Shown in pieces: positions 38,490-47,872 of a stretch of 64,000 nucleotides of DNA. This stretch comes from Burkholderiales bacterium. Its GTDB lineage: Bacteria; Pseudomonadota; Gammaproteobacteria; Burkholderiales; Nitrosomonadaceae. The translations under genes and the position numbers were made by a program. The stretch spans positions 868,001 through 932,000 of the forward strand of contig JACKLR010000003.1 in assembly GCA_024235795.1 (NCBI GenBank). Direction: 5' to 3'. The notes under the pieces are model-generated. The model saw only the letters and a program-made list of their open reading frames with translations. It had not been told where the DNA came from and made no database searches. The stretch's first letter is position 1. Every line of letters starts with the position of its first letter.

Positions 38490-39984
38490 GGATCACCTCC
38501 TGTGTTACCCAGTGCCCAAAGAGTAATTTGTCGTAGGTGTCGACAGCATGCTGTTTGGGCACTGTGGTTTGTGGTGGATGATGCCGGATAAATCGTTTTT
38601 GTAATGTTTTGAGTTCGGGTAGTTGTTCTTTCTGTAGTAGTTCAGTGGCTAATTGACCCTCGCAATCGTAGTCATAGGCAAATCGTAAAACGGATACCAT
38701 CCATTTACAGGCTTGTTGCGGATCAAATTGTTGTTCCGCGCGTTGCCATAACTGGCGATACTGAGGAGTAGGCAACAGATCATCGCGTAACCGGGAGAAA
38801 CGAAAAGCCTGAGGTTTGGCTGCCAGCGCATGGATGATATGACGGTAATCAATACGCCTGACGCGCCCTTCGGGTGTTTTTGGATAGATACGTGGTAACG
38901 TAATTACCCGTGTTTGGCCCACAAAACATTCCAGCCGATCATGGTACAGATGGATTCTGAGCTTTTCACCGATCAACCGGGAGGGGACACTGTAGAGTCC
39001 ACGCTTAATCGATATTGTGCTGCTGGTCGTAACTTTAACGGTTAATTCGCTAAAATCCATAAAACGATAACGCGGCAAAGGTTTGAGTTGCGCCTGTTCT
39101 TCCGCCAGACGGCCTTTGCAACGCTTATTCAGTTTATCAACGATCTTATCCAGGAAACGGCGGTAAGCTGCAATGGTCGGGAAATCGGCACAACCGCGTA
39201 ACTTGACGGCCTGTTCAATCCGATGCTTAAGTGAACCATGGGCCGATTCGACTGCGCCATTTTCATGACTGACGCCCAGGTTATTAACCGTCGGCCTCAT
39301 GCCGTAATGTTGACATAGCGCCTCGTAACTTTGCGTCAACGCCTGCTTCTCTGTTGTGTTGATATAAGCAGCGCTCAGACTGTCTGTACGATGTTCTGCA
39401 GGCGCGCCACCGAGCTTATGCAAGGCAGTTTGCAAACCATCGGCCAGTGCGCTGTAGCTTTCCCCGCCTTGAACGATATGTACGCAACGCCAGTAACTAT
39501 AAGTCAGGCAAAACTGATACAACAAATGATCAAAGGGTTCACCGGCAATTGTAATTGTCGTGCTCGGGCAGGTGAAGTCGGAGATGCCTTGAAATCCGGC
39601 TGGTACCGATTGACGAAACATCACTTCTTTTGCAGGTCCCTGCGTTGCACGCCAATGCTTGACGCGGCGCTGCAGTGTTCTGAGATGCTTCTCTGGGTAT
39701 TGTCCGGGATACCGGTCTTCAAGGTATTCCCATAGCGTAGTGCCGGTCAGTCCGGGTTCTCTGGCCAGCAATGGAATCAATTCCGTTTCCCAGACAGTAC
39801 TAAAAGGATCGCAGCGTGTTCGCCAGTTATGCTGCACTTTTTGCGGCCTCTCGTTTTTTTCAATCCGCCGACCGCTTCGTATACTGATTCCCGATTTCGC
39901 TGCTGAAGTTTCTTGTGTATGTCCTGTTTGACGACTCTTCATATAAATAGCTTCCTGTTTTGGTGTGATATGTTTTCCAGGCAA
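38482..39984 (-). CDS. istA: IS21 transposase IstA (element A)
   Basis: About 500 residues. An N-terminal helix-turn-helix (PGKHITPKQEAIYMKSR) is followed by a DDE integrase core (FQGISDFTCPS carrying the first Asp; EHRTDSLSAAY; ENGAVESAHGSLKHR with the Glu) and a C-terminal beta-barrel region. I take the TTG at 39984, six bases after AGGAGA, because it produces the family's usual PGKHIT start; a frame from a TTG at 40002 and an internal ATG at 39942 are less likely. Intact. Confidence 0.92.
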   Translation of the reverse strand: MPGKHITPKQEAIYMKSRQTGHTQETSAAKSGISIRSGRRIEKNERPQKVQHNWRTRCDPFSTVWETELIPLLAREPGLTGTTLWEYLEDRYPGQYPEKHLRTLQRRVKHWRATQGPAKEVMFRQSVPAGFQGISDFTCPSTTITIAGEPFDHLLYQFCLTYSYWRCVHIVQGGESYSALADGLQTALHKLGGAPAEHRTDSLSAAYINTTEKQALTQSYEALCQHYGMRPTVNNLGVSHENGAVESAHGSLKHRIEQAVKLRGCADFPTIAAYRRFLDKIVDKLNKRCKGRLAEEQAQLKPLPRYRFMDFSELTVKVTTSSTISIKRGLYSVPSRLIGEKLRIHLYHDRLECFVGQTRVITLPRIYPKTPEGRVRRIDYRHIIHALAAKPQAFRFSRLRDDLLPTPQYRQLWQRAEQQFDPQQACKWMVSVLRFAYDYDCEGQLATELLQKEQLPELKTLQKRFIRHHPPQTTVPKQHAVDTYDKLLFGHWVTQEVIHV

Positions 39985-41843
39985 GTTCTTTCTCCTATTC
40001 AATAGGGTAAGAACTTATTCTGGCGTCCACACTCAACCGGTCAAGATAATTGTCGTCTGACCGGACAGGTTAATTGTCGTCTAATACCTGGCTGCATGGC
40101 GTATTCACGAAGTGATTGTTGAACAATTCATTGCTTCGTTCAGTGATGTGCCCAAAGAATTGATTCTGGATTTTGATGCGACTGATGATACCGTTCACGG
40201 CAAACAGGAAGGTCGATTTTTTCATGGGTACTATGATCACTACTGTTTTCTGCCGCTGTATGTTTTTTGCCAGGATCAGTTGCTGGTCAGTTATCTGCGG
40301 CCGAGTAAGATTGACGGCGCCAAACATGCCTGGGCCATTCTTTCATTGCTGGTGAAGCGGTTAAGAAAAGCCTGGCCGGAGGTTCGCATTATTTTTCGTG
40401 GCGACAGTGGCTTTTGCCGTCATAGAATGCTGACCTGGTGTGAGCGTTATGATGTCGGATACATTGTTGGCATCGCCAAGAATCAACGGCTCAATGCTAT
40501 GACCGCGCAATGGCAGCAAAAAGCAGAGTCGGATTTTGAGCGGTCGGACGAAAAAGTACGCCAGTTATACGAACTGAGCTATGCCGCGAAAAGCTGGCAT
40601 CGACACAGAAAGGTCATTGCTAAAATCGAGCACACCGACAAAGGCAGCAATCCGCGCTACATTGTGACCAATCTGACTGGCAAGCCACAACACCTCTACG
40701 ACAAGCTTTATTGCGCGCGCGGCGATATGGAAAACCGCATCAAAGAACAACAACTGGCCTTGTTTGCCGATCGCACCAGTTGCCATTACTGGTGGGCAAA
40801 TCAGTTCCGGCTGATATTATCATCGCTCGCTTACATCTTATTGGAAACAATACGCCGTGTTGCGTTGGAAGGTACAGAACTCGCGCACGCCTACGTTAGC
40901 ACATTGCGCCTGAAATTAATCAAGATCGGCGCTGTTATCTTGCGCAATACCCGCCGCATTCGCCTACTGCTCGCAAGCAGCTGTCCATACCAAAAACTCT
41001 TCTTCCATGTCGCGGCCAAACTGACACCTGGATAGTACATTTCAACACTTCAAGCTGATTGCTACCGCAGAAAATGAAACTGTGGGGGTAAACTACGTTT
41101 TAAACACAGAAAAGTCTCAATTTAATACGACTTCATGTCCAAACCAGCGGTGAAATTCGAAGCATCAAGGCAAATCTGGATAAGAATCTAATCCAAATTA
41201 CAGTTTTTGTCATCCGACCAGAAAAATTCTGATATTTTTTTAGGTTCGTGCAATATTCGGGTTAGCGTTCATTACACCGAGGGCATAGGTGCGCCCAGCA
41301 AACCGATTCGTTTGATGGTTGGGTTGCTGATCCTCAAGCAACTGGAGAACTTGAGCGATGAAGCGGTAGTGTTGCAGTGGAAACGTAACCCGTACTACCA
41401 GGCCTTTTGTGGCATGCAAGAATTCCAGCGGAAACTGCCTTGTCATAGCACGGAGCTGGTGCATTTTCGCAAGCGCATTGGCACTGAAGGGGTTGAGCTG
41501 TTGAGCGTATATTCCGGATGAGTGTTGGCTTGCATGGTAAAGCGGCGCTGGAAGACACGGTTCATATTGACACCACAGTACAGGAAAAGAACATCACCTA
41601 TCCGACAGACAGCAAGCTCGCGATCAAGATCATTAATCGCCTGAACAAGCTGGCCAAGGCTCATGGTATTTCTCAGCGGCGCACATTCGTCAAGGAAGTG
41701 AAATCACTGCGCCTGGATATTCGGCATTTCTGTAAATCGGCATGTAAAACTTACCAGAATTTTCGGAAAATCGGCGTTGAAAAGTTTCCACTCTGAGATG
41801 ATAAATTACCGGCATTTTGCTGGAGAACTTTGGAGTGATAGAG

Positions 41844-43340
41844 ATGGATATAATTGCCGAAATCAGAAGGCGACATTTTGTCAGTAAAGAAAAAATCAGT
41901 TCAATTGCCCGTTCATTGGGGCTGTCCCGCCCCACGGTCAGGAAACATTTAAAGACGGAGGCTGAACCGGAATATCGGCGTCAAACGCAATACGCGCCAA
42001 AGCTGGGTGAATTTAAGGCGTTATTGACTAAATGGCTGGAAACGGAAGCATTGCTGCCGAAAAAGCAGCGCCGGACTGCGATGCGATTATATGAAGGTTT
42101 GATAATTGAAGGCTACGCAGGCGCTTATGACAGTGTTCGGCGTTTTGTAAAGCAGTGGAAAGCAGAAAACAAGGATACACCAGCACCTAAGCAGGCATTT
42201 GTTCCTTTGGTGTTTAAACCCGGCGAAGTTTGTCAATTTGACTGGAGTCAGGAAATTGTTGATCTGGGTGGGCTGGAACAAATCGTCAAAGTGGCGCATT
42301 TTCGTTTGTGTTACAGCCGCAAAATGTTTGTCGTTGCTTATCTCAGGGAAGCACAGGAAATGCTGATGGATGCGCATAACCGCGCATTTGCGTTTTTTGG
42401 TGGTGTGCCGTTGCAGATGGTTTATGATAATCCCAAGACGATTGTGGATACGGTTTTGACTGGCAAGGACAGGAAATTTAACCGGCGGTTTATGGCATTG
42501 GCGAACCATTATCTGTTTGAACCCGTTGCCTGCACACCGGCAGCCGGATGGGAGAAAGGCCAGATAGAGAATCAGGTGGGTAATGTCAGAGAATGGCTGT
42601 TCACCCCACGCGTAAAGTTTGCAACGCTGGATGACTTGAACCGCTGGCTGGCGCAGCGTTGTCATGAGCTGTCTAACAGGAAGCATCCTGACTTTGCACA
42701 AACCATTGCGGAATGTTTTCAACAGGAACAACCATTATTGCGGCAAATCACAACGCCATTTGCCGGCTATGTTGAACACCTGATGAAAGTCTCCAGAACC
42801 TGCCTGGTGCGTGTTGACCGGAATCAATACAGTGTGCCGGCACAATGGTCTGAACAAGTGGTTTCGGTCAGAGTATTTGCCGATCATCTTGATATTGTCG
42901 CGGAGGGCAGAACGATTGCGACGCATCAACGCAGCTTCCTGCGCGATCAGTTGATCTGTGATCCATGGCATTATCTACCCTTACTGGAGAAGAAGCCCGG
43001 CGCCATTCGTCACGGCGCGCCATTCCAGAACTGGGAACTGCCGGAGGCGATCCGCCACGTACGAGAGAAACTTCGAAAGCAAGACAAAAACGAGCGCGCT
43101 TTTGTTGATCTATTATTGCTGACCCGCGAGGCCGGTCTTGATGCGCTGGAAACCGCTTGCGAACTGGCGCTGGAATCCGGCGTTGTCAATGCCAGTGTGT
43201 TGCAAAATGCAATTAGACGTCTGATTGAACCGGTTCGTCCCAAGGCGCTGAATACCGGCGATACCTTGCAATTGACTACTGAACCGCTGGCAGATTTCCA
43301 GCGTTACGATCATTTGCTTGGAAGCCGCCATGTCCACTGA
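41844..43340 (+). CDS. istA: IS21 transposase IstA (element B)
   Basis: A 498-residue transposase: helix-turn-helix (KISSIARSLGLSRPTVRKHL) at the N-terminus, then the DDE core with the first Asp in GEVCQFDWSQEIV, second in LQMVYDNPKT and the Glu in KGQIENQVGNVREWL, and a C-terminal VDRNQYSVPAQW barrel segment. ATG at 41844 follows GGAGTGATAG. Its end overlaps istB by eleven bases. Intact. Confidence 0.94.
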   Translation: MDIIAEIRRRHFVSKEKISSIARSLGLSRPTVRKHLKTEAEPEYRRQTQYAPKLGEFKALLTKWLETEALLPKKQRRTAMRLYEGLIIEGYAGAYDSVRRFVKQWKAENKDTPAPKQAFVPLVFKPGEVCQFDWSQEIVDLGGLEQIVKVAHFRLCYSRKMFVVAYLREAQEMLMDAHNRAFAFFGGVPLQMVYDNPKTIVDTVLTGKDRKFNRRFMALANHYLFEPVACTPAAGWEKGQIENQVGNVREWLFTPRVKFATLDDLNRWLAQRCHELSNRKHPDFAQTIAECFQQEQPLLRQITTPFAGYVEHLMKVSRTCLVRVDRNQYSVPAQWSEQVVSVRVFADHLDIVAEGRTIATHQRSFLRDQLICDPWHYLPLLEKKPGAIRHGAPFQNWELPEAIRHVREKLRKQDKNERAFVDLLLLTREAGLDALETACELALESGVVNASVLQNAIRRLIEPVRPKALNTGDTLQLTTEPLADFQRYDHLLGSRHVH

Positions 43341-44076
43341 TCTGCTCACCCAACTCAAAGCACTGCATCTGTACGGCATGGCGGAAGCCTGGTCTGAGTT
43401 AAGCGCCGAAATGCCGCAACGCAAGCAAGTATCGCCGCAAGCTGCGTTAAGCCAGCTGATCGACGCCGAAATAGCCGAACGCCAGCTACGCAGCCTTAAA
43501 TACCAGATGAAGGCTGCAAAGTTTCCAATCCACCGCGACCTGGTGAAATTCGACTGGGATGAAACACCGCTCTCACGCCAACAGATAGAACAGCTCTCAA
43601 CGGCTGCTTTTATGGACGATGCGCATAACCTCATCCTTATTGGTGGCACCGGTACCGGCAAAACCCATTTGGCCACTGCTCTGGGCGTTGCCGCTATTCA
43701 TCACGGTAAACGCATACGATTCTACAACGCCGTAGATTTGGTCAACTTGCTGGAGCAGGAAAAACAGTTGAATAAAACCGGAAATCTGGCTAGAAGACTT
43801 ATTCAGGTAGACGCTGTCATCCTCGATGAACTGGGCTATCTGCCTTTCCCGGAATCAGGTGGTGCACTGCTGTTTCACTTGATCAGCCAACTGTATGAGC
43901 GTACTTCACTCATTGTAACCACCAACCTGAAATTCAGTGAATGGGTGCAGGTTTTTGGCGATGCGAAAATGACCACTGCACTGCTAGACCGCATTACGCA
44001 TCATTGCGACATCCTGGAAACTGGCAATGATTCTTACCGTTTTAAGCATCGAAAAAAATGTATAGAAACCGATTAA
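43330..44076 (+). CDS. istB: IS21 helper ATPase IstB (element B)
   Basis: A 248-residue AAA+ protein with Walker A LIGGTGTGKTHLATALG, Walker B VILDELGYLPF and sensor SLIVTTNLKFSEW. I use the ATG at 43330 (STDLLTQLKALHLYGMAEAW), the normal IstB N-terminus, rather than an upstream TTG at 43318. Intact. Confidence 0.95.
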   Translation: MSTDLLTQLKALHLYGMAEAWSELSAEMPQRKQVSPQAALSQLIDAEIAERQLRSLKYQMKAAKFPIHRDLVKFDWDETPLSRQQIEQLSTAAFMDDAHNLILIGGTGTGKTHLATALGVAAIHHGKRIRFYNAVDLVNLLEQEKQLNKTGNLARRLIQVDAVILDELGYLPFPESGGALLFHLISQLYERTSLIVTTNLKFSEWVQVFGDAKMTTALLDRITHHCDILETGNDSYRFKHRKKCIETD

Positions 44077-44345
44077 CCAACTAAACAAGGTGGAAACTTT
44101 TCGACGCCGATGACTGGAAAATTTTCAATGCCGATTGACAGGCATTTCCGCCATGTCAAGAAAAGAGCCAAAGCCAAACGTGCGCTGAAACGGCTGAGAA
44201 CCATAGCGGGTATTTTGATACGGGAACTCCAGCGAAAACTGCCGCAATACTGCTTGTTTGAATGTTACCAGCAGGATTTTCTGCTGTATGAGCGCATTTT
44301 AAGAACCTGTCCGGTTAAAAATTAAACGCATTTAGCAATTGTATA

Positions 44346-45429
44346 CTCACCACACTTCAAATTTCGGCACTCAAGTGCAATCGATAATCTGAAAATTATC
44401 GGTCAACAAGGAACGTAACGATTCTTTATAGCGCTCTGGGGAGGCAAAAAAATCATCACAAGCTTGCTTGAACAGAGCAAAGGTTTCATAGTACTTGCCA
44501 TATAGGATTTCCTTCTTGAAGAACCGCCAAAAACGTTCAATCAGGTTTAGATTGGGTGCATATGGTGGCAAGAAGATTAATTCGATTTTTGAATCTGACA
44601 AGTATTCAGTAACGATCTGTGAGCGGTAATAACGAGCATTATCGCAGATGACGTAAATGCTGGCAGCAGCAGGATGCTGTTGCTCGATCTGTTGTAACAA
44701 CTCTACTGTGGATTGCGCATTGATAGCGTCATCATAACGGACGATCGGATAGAGTCCGGCGCAATCGATGGCTCCGTTGATATTGATACGCTGCCGCCCC
44801 GTGTTGCTGCGAATTCCATGTTCCTGGCCACGCTTGATCCAGCCATATCCCGCGACCGGGTTATGGTGCGGATGTGTGGCATCCATGAAATAAATTGGAT
44901 CATCAGGTGCTTTTTCTGCTTTCAGGTTTTGATAGCGTTCAACAAAATCCCTTTGCTGATCAGCGTTGGCTTTGCCAGGAATCAACTTGGGCTTTTTGTA
45001 TACGTATCCCAATCGATGTAACAGTTGTGTCATGCCGCTTTCGCTGTATGCAACCTGCCACGTCTGTTCGACGTAATATGCGACTTCCTTCGCGGTAAGA
45101 TAGAGATTCTCACTCAGATGCTGATCTAGAAACTGCAGTTGTGCTTTTGTTAGCGCAGCTTCGCTGCCACCAGCATCATTTTGCTGCAATGCAGCTAAAC
45201 CGCCTTTGCGATAACGCTTAAAGTGATTGCGGACAGTTTCACGGTCAATCAACAACGCTTCCGCAATCTTCGTAACCGGCCACCCTTTGCCTAACAGGTA
45301 AACAGCTTTTACCCGGTCAGCATAACGCTTGTCGATAGCATGGCGATGTTCAAACTCTAAATCGTCGAGTTCTTGATTGGTTAGGTCGTAGCGTGAAGAC
45401 ATGTGGCAATTTTATTCTATTCATGGTTT
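44346..45429 (-). mobile_element. IS630-family element (ends approximate)
   Basis: An intact IS630-type transposase gene inside the 3' noncoding tail of the IS427-type element, between its left terminus and the orfB stop at 45442. I place the ends tentatively at TA dinucleotides (44344-44345 and 45430-45431), because IS630 elements duplicate TA, but the terminal repeats are not convincing. The true ends must lie within 44323-44371 and 45403-45441. Confidence 0.6.
44371..45402 (-). CDS. IS630-family transposase
   Basis: A 343-residue transposase. The N-terminal Homeodomain-like helix-turn-helix (VTKIAEALLIDRETVRNHFK) and winged-helix region with LTAKEVAYYVEQTW precede a DDE core: Asp in IYFMDATHPHHNP, second Asp in YVICDNARYYRS, Glu in LNLIERFWRFFKK, the usual PPYAPNLNLIE signature. 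No frameshift. Reads opposite to the host IS5-type gene. Confidence 0.94.
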   Translation of the reverse strand: MSSRYDLTNQELDDLEFEHRHAIDKRYADRVKAVYLLGKGWPVTKIAEALLIDRETVRNHFKRYRKGGLAALQQNDAGGSEAALTKAQLQFLDQHLSENLYLTAKEVAYYVEQTWQVAYSESGMTQLLHRLGYVYKKPKLIPGKANADQQRDFVERYQNLKAEKAPDDPIYFMDATHPHHNPVAGYGWIKRGQEHGIRSNTGRQRININGAIDCAGLYPIVRYDDAINAQSTVELLQQIEQQHPAAASIYVICDNARYYRSQIVTEYLSDSKIELIFLPPYAPNLNLIERFWRFFKKEILYGKYYETFALFKQACDDFFASPERYKESLRSLLTDNFQIIDCT

Positions 45430-45570
45430 TATTGCACCAACTTAAACCAAATTCTCATTCATGATTAGTATAATTTGAATCATGGCGATACGAACGTAAG
45501 CGTTTAGCCCCACCATCTAGAAAGCAGCTCTCATACCGGTTAACTTCAAATATTTTTTGGAGGATAGCCA

Positions 45571-45870
45571 GTGAGAACCCAGGAGCAACAGATACGTCAT
45601 ATCAAAGCGTGGCAGATGAGTGGATTGACGCAAGCGGCATATTGTCGTGATCATGGATTGAACAGCAAGACATTCGGGAATTGGCTGCGGACTTATCGTG
45701 ATGTGCAGAAACACAGTCAACGTACTTCGTTGATACCGGTGACGATCAGAACAACAGCAGCAACAACATCAGGTTATTTGAAACTGCGTTGTTCAGGTGG
45801 CCATACACTCGAACTGCCGTCAGATGTATCGCCGCAATGGCTTGGTGAATTGTTAAAATGTCTGGATTGA
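45571..45870 (+). CDS. tnpA: IS66 accessory protein TnpA
   Basis: A 99-residue Helix-turn-helix protein of IS66 elements (QMSGLTQAAYCRDHGLNSKT as the binding motif). GTG start after a strong GGAGGA. It overlaps tnpB by 13 bases, suggesting translational coupling. It is required along with TnpB and TnpC for transposition in studied IS66 elements. Confidence 0.9.
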   Translation: MRTQEQQIRHIKAWQMSGLTQAAYCRDHGLNSKTFGNWLRTYRDVQKHSQRTSLIPVTIRTTAATTSGYLKLRCSGGHTLELPSDVSPQWLGELLKCLD

Positions 45871-46208
45871 TTGCCTATGCTGGACAAATCTGGATGGTTG
45901 TTGAGCCGGTGGATATGCGGCGTGGTATTGATGGTTTGTCGATGATTGTGCAGCAAACATTGGGGCATTCACCCTGTGCGGGATCGGCATTTGTGTTTTG
46001 CAATCGTACTCGCAACCGGATGAAGGTGTTGTTATGGGATGGTACTGGCGTTTGGTTATGTCAGCGCCGTTTGCACCAGGGCCGATTTGTGTGGCCGCAG
46101 TTGGAAGATCATTGTTTTGAATTGAATCAATCACAGTGGCAATGGCTGACAGCAGGCGTGGACTGGCAGCGTTTATCGGCATTGCCACCTGCTCATTTGC
46201 GTTCATAA
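45858..46208 (+). CDS. tnpB: IS66 accessory protein TnpB (Orf2)
   Basis: A 116-residue IS66 Orf2-type protein (VDMRRGIDGLSMIVQQ; FCNRTRNRMKVLLWDGTG; LCQRRLHQGRFVWP). These are the hallmarks of the family. Intact. Downstream, where tnpC would follow directly, IS1380 copy 2 has inserted at 46245. Confidence 0.95.
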   Translation: MSGLIAYAGQIWMVVEPVDMRRGIDGLSMIVQQTLGHSPCAGSAFVFCNRTRNRMKVLLWDGTGVWLCQRRLHQGRFVWPQLEDHCFELNQSQWQWLTAGVDWQRLSALPPAHLRS

Positions 46209-46244
46209 AATCAGTCTGATAATTCAATATTTACAGCAAGTTAG

Positions 46245-47872
46245 CCCGAATATTGCACGAACCTAAAAAAATATCAGAATTTTTCTGGTCGGATGACAAA
46301 AACTGTAATTTGGATTAGATTCTTATCCAGATTTGCCTTGATGCTTCGAATTTCACCGCTGGTTTGGACATGAAGTCGTATTAAATTGAGACTTTTCTGT
46401 GTTTAAAACGTAGTTTACCCCCACAGTTTCATTTTCTGCGGTAGCAATCAGCTTGAAGTGTTGAAATGTACTATCCAGGTGTCAGTTTGGCCGCGACATG
46501 GAAGAAGAGTTTTTGGTATGGACAGCTGCTTGCGAGCAGTAGGCGAATGCGGCGGGTATTGCGCAAGATAACAGCGCCGATCTTGATTAATTTCAGGCGC
46601 AATGTGCTAACGTAGGCGTGCGCGAGTTCTGTACCTTCCAACGCAACACGGCGTATTGTTTCCAATAAGATGTAAGCGAGCGATGATAATATCAGCCGGA
46701 ACTGATTTGCCCACCAGTAATGGCAACTGGTGCGATCGGCAAACAAGGCCAGTTGTTGTTCTTTGATGCGGTTTTCCATATCGCCGCGCGCGCAATAAAG
46801 CTTGTCGTAGAGGTGTTGTGGCTTGCCAGTCAGATTGGTCACAATGTAGCGCGGATTGCTGCCTTTGTCGGTGTGCTCGATTTTAGCAATGACCTTTCTG
46901 TGTCGATGCCAGCTTTTCGCGGCATAGCTCAGTTCGTATAACTGGCGTACTTTTTCGTCCGACCGCTCAAAATCCGACTCTGCTTTTTGCTGCCATTGCG
47001 CGGTCATAGCATTGAGCCGTTGATTCTTGGCGATGCCAACAATGTATCCGACATCATAACGCTCACACCAGGTCAGCATTCTATGACGGCAAAAGCCACT
47101 GTCGCCACGAAAAATAATGCGAACCTCCGGCCAGGCTTTTCTTAACCGCTTCACCAGCAATGAAAGAATGGCCCAGGCATGTTTGGCGCCGTCAATCTTA
47201 CTCGGCCGCAGATAACTGACCAGCAACTGATCCTGGCAAAAAACATACAGCGGCAGAAAACAGTAGTGATCATAGTACCCATGAAAAAATCGACCTTCCT
47301 GTTTGCCGTGAACGGTATCATCAGTCGCATCAAAATCCAGAATCAATTCTTTGGGCACATCACTGAACGAAGCAATGAATTGTTCAACAATCACTTCGTG
47401 AATACGCCATGCAGCCAGGCTATCAGAGCGATTCTCCCAGCGGCACAATGTGGAACTGCTCGCCAGCGACTCTGTTCGCTCCACTGCCGTTTGAATCGCG
47501 CAATCATGACGCAGCTGTTGATGATCATTCAAATCTTCATAGCCCGATGCCAACCCATAAATCCGCTGCCGCAACAGACTCAATCCGTCATGCCTGCAAC
47601 TTGCCTGTCTGCGATTGTCTTCCAATACGCTTGCTACCGCTTTACTCAGCCCAATCAACCGATCAGCCTGACGCAACAACATTACGCCGCCATCAGACGT
47701 GATATCTCCGCCTTCAAAATTGACTTCAACCACGCGCTTTTTTACTTCTGGAAAATTAAACGATCTCTGGGTACAATCTGTCACTGGCAATTCCTCTCTT
47801 TTATGCAGCTTAGATAACTGAATTATAAAAGATTTAAGAGGAATTGCTTCCTTCTTTCATGCAATATTCGGG
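46245..47872 (-). mobile_element. IS1380-family element, copy 2, intact, 1628 bp
   Basis: Termini CCCGAATATTGCACGAA and the inverse of CCCGAATATTGCATGAA. The duplication TTAG is at 46241-46244 and 47873-47876. It sits between IS66 tnpB and tnpC. Length and, as far as I compared, sequence match copy 1 with its IS21 removed; the two copies face opposite ways. Confidence 0.95.
46471..47784 (-). CDS. IS1380-family transposase (intact)
   Basis: A 437-residue DDE transposase: TDCTQRSFNFPEVKKRVVEV at the N-terminus, first Asp in ELILDFDATDDTVHG, second in IIFRGDSGFCRHRML, and the Glu region in CARGDMENRIKEQQLALFAD. The start is the GTG at 47784 downstream of GAGGA. It is the undamaged version of the split copy at 37.3-41.0 kb and a credible source of the transposase that moved both. 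Confidence 0.93.
   Translation of the reverse strand: MTDCTQRSFNFPEVKKRVVEVNFEGGDITSDGGVMLLRQADRLIGLSKAVASVLEDNRRQASCRHDGLSLLRQRIYGLASGYEDLNDHQQLRHDCAIQTAVERTESLASSSTLCRWENRSDSLAAWRIHEVIVEQFIASFSDVPKELILDFDATDDTVHGKQEGRFFHGYYDHYCFLPLYVFCQDQLLVSYLRPSKIDGAKHAWAILSLLVKRLRKAWPEVRIIFRGDSGFCRHRMLTWCERYDVGYIVGIAKNQRLNAMTAQWQQKAESDFERSDEKVRQLYELSYAAKSWHRHRKVIAKIEHTDKGSNPRYIVTNLTGKPQHLYDKLYCARGDMENRIKEQQLALFADRTSCHYWWANQFRLILSSLAYILLETIRRVALEGTELAHAYVSTLRLKLIKIGAVILRNTRRIRLLLASSCPYQKLFFHVAAKLTPG

Larger units (their letters stand above)
37684..40086 (-). mobile_element. IS21-family element A, 2403 bp, inside IS1380 copy 1
   Basis: Contains an intact istA-istB pair. It is flanked by the 8-base repeat CCTGGCTG at 37676-37683 and 40087-40094. 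The two ends are imperfect inverted repeats with an internally repeated unit (ACAATTAT next to a TGTCCGG-type sequence on each side), as is usual for IS21. The precise outer bases depend on the duplication being 8 bases long. Confidence 0.88.
37311..41035 (+). pseudogene. IS1380 transposase interrupted by IS21
   Basis: The N-terminal part (TDCTQRSFNFPEVKKRVVEV to ENRSDSLA) ends at 37683 and the remainder resumes at 40095. Removing the IS21 with one copy of CCTGGCTG restores DSLAAWRIHE as in the intact copy at 46.5-47.8 kb. The rest of the protein appears identical to that copy. The start is the GTG at 37311, placed after a GAGGA; a TTG at 37305 is an alternative. Inactive as it stands. Confidence 0.92.
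37223..41261 (+). mobile_element. IS1380-family element, copy 1, split by an IS21 element
   Basis: Ends are CCCGAATATTGCATGAA at the left and the inverse TTCGTGCAATATTCGGG at the right. The 4-base duplication TTAG lies at 37219-37222 and 41262-41265. Subtracting the inner IS21 (2403 bases) and its 8-base duplication leaves 1628 bases, exactly the length of copy 2. Orientation is rightward, opposite to copy 2. Confidence 0.93.
41731..44140 (+). mobile_element. IS21-family element B, 2410 bp
   Basis: Begins TGTAAATCGGCATGTAAAAC and ends with the inverse of TGTCAATCGGCATTGAAAAT, giving TG...CA termini with good inverted repeats. The 8-base duplication GGCATTTC lies at 41723-41730 and 44141-44148. 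Removing it joins RLDIRHF to RHVKKRAK of the IS5-type host gene in frame. Its istA and istB differ clearly from those of element A, so this is a different IS21 species. Confidence 0.95.

Noticed and set aside
44305..44318. CTGTCCGGTTAA read as another IS4 end
   Set aside because: It resembles the IS4 terminus at 29 kb, but it pairs with the right end at 53.98 kb and the TAA duplication, so it is the IS427-type terminal repeat.
47179..47817. Long frame opposite the intact IS1380 transposase
   Set aside because: It is an antisense shadow of a confident coding gene, and the protein has no recognisable features; the same frame appears opposite copy 1.
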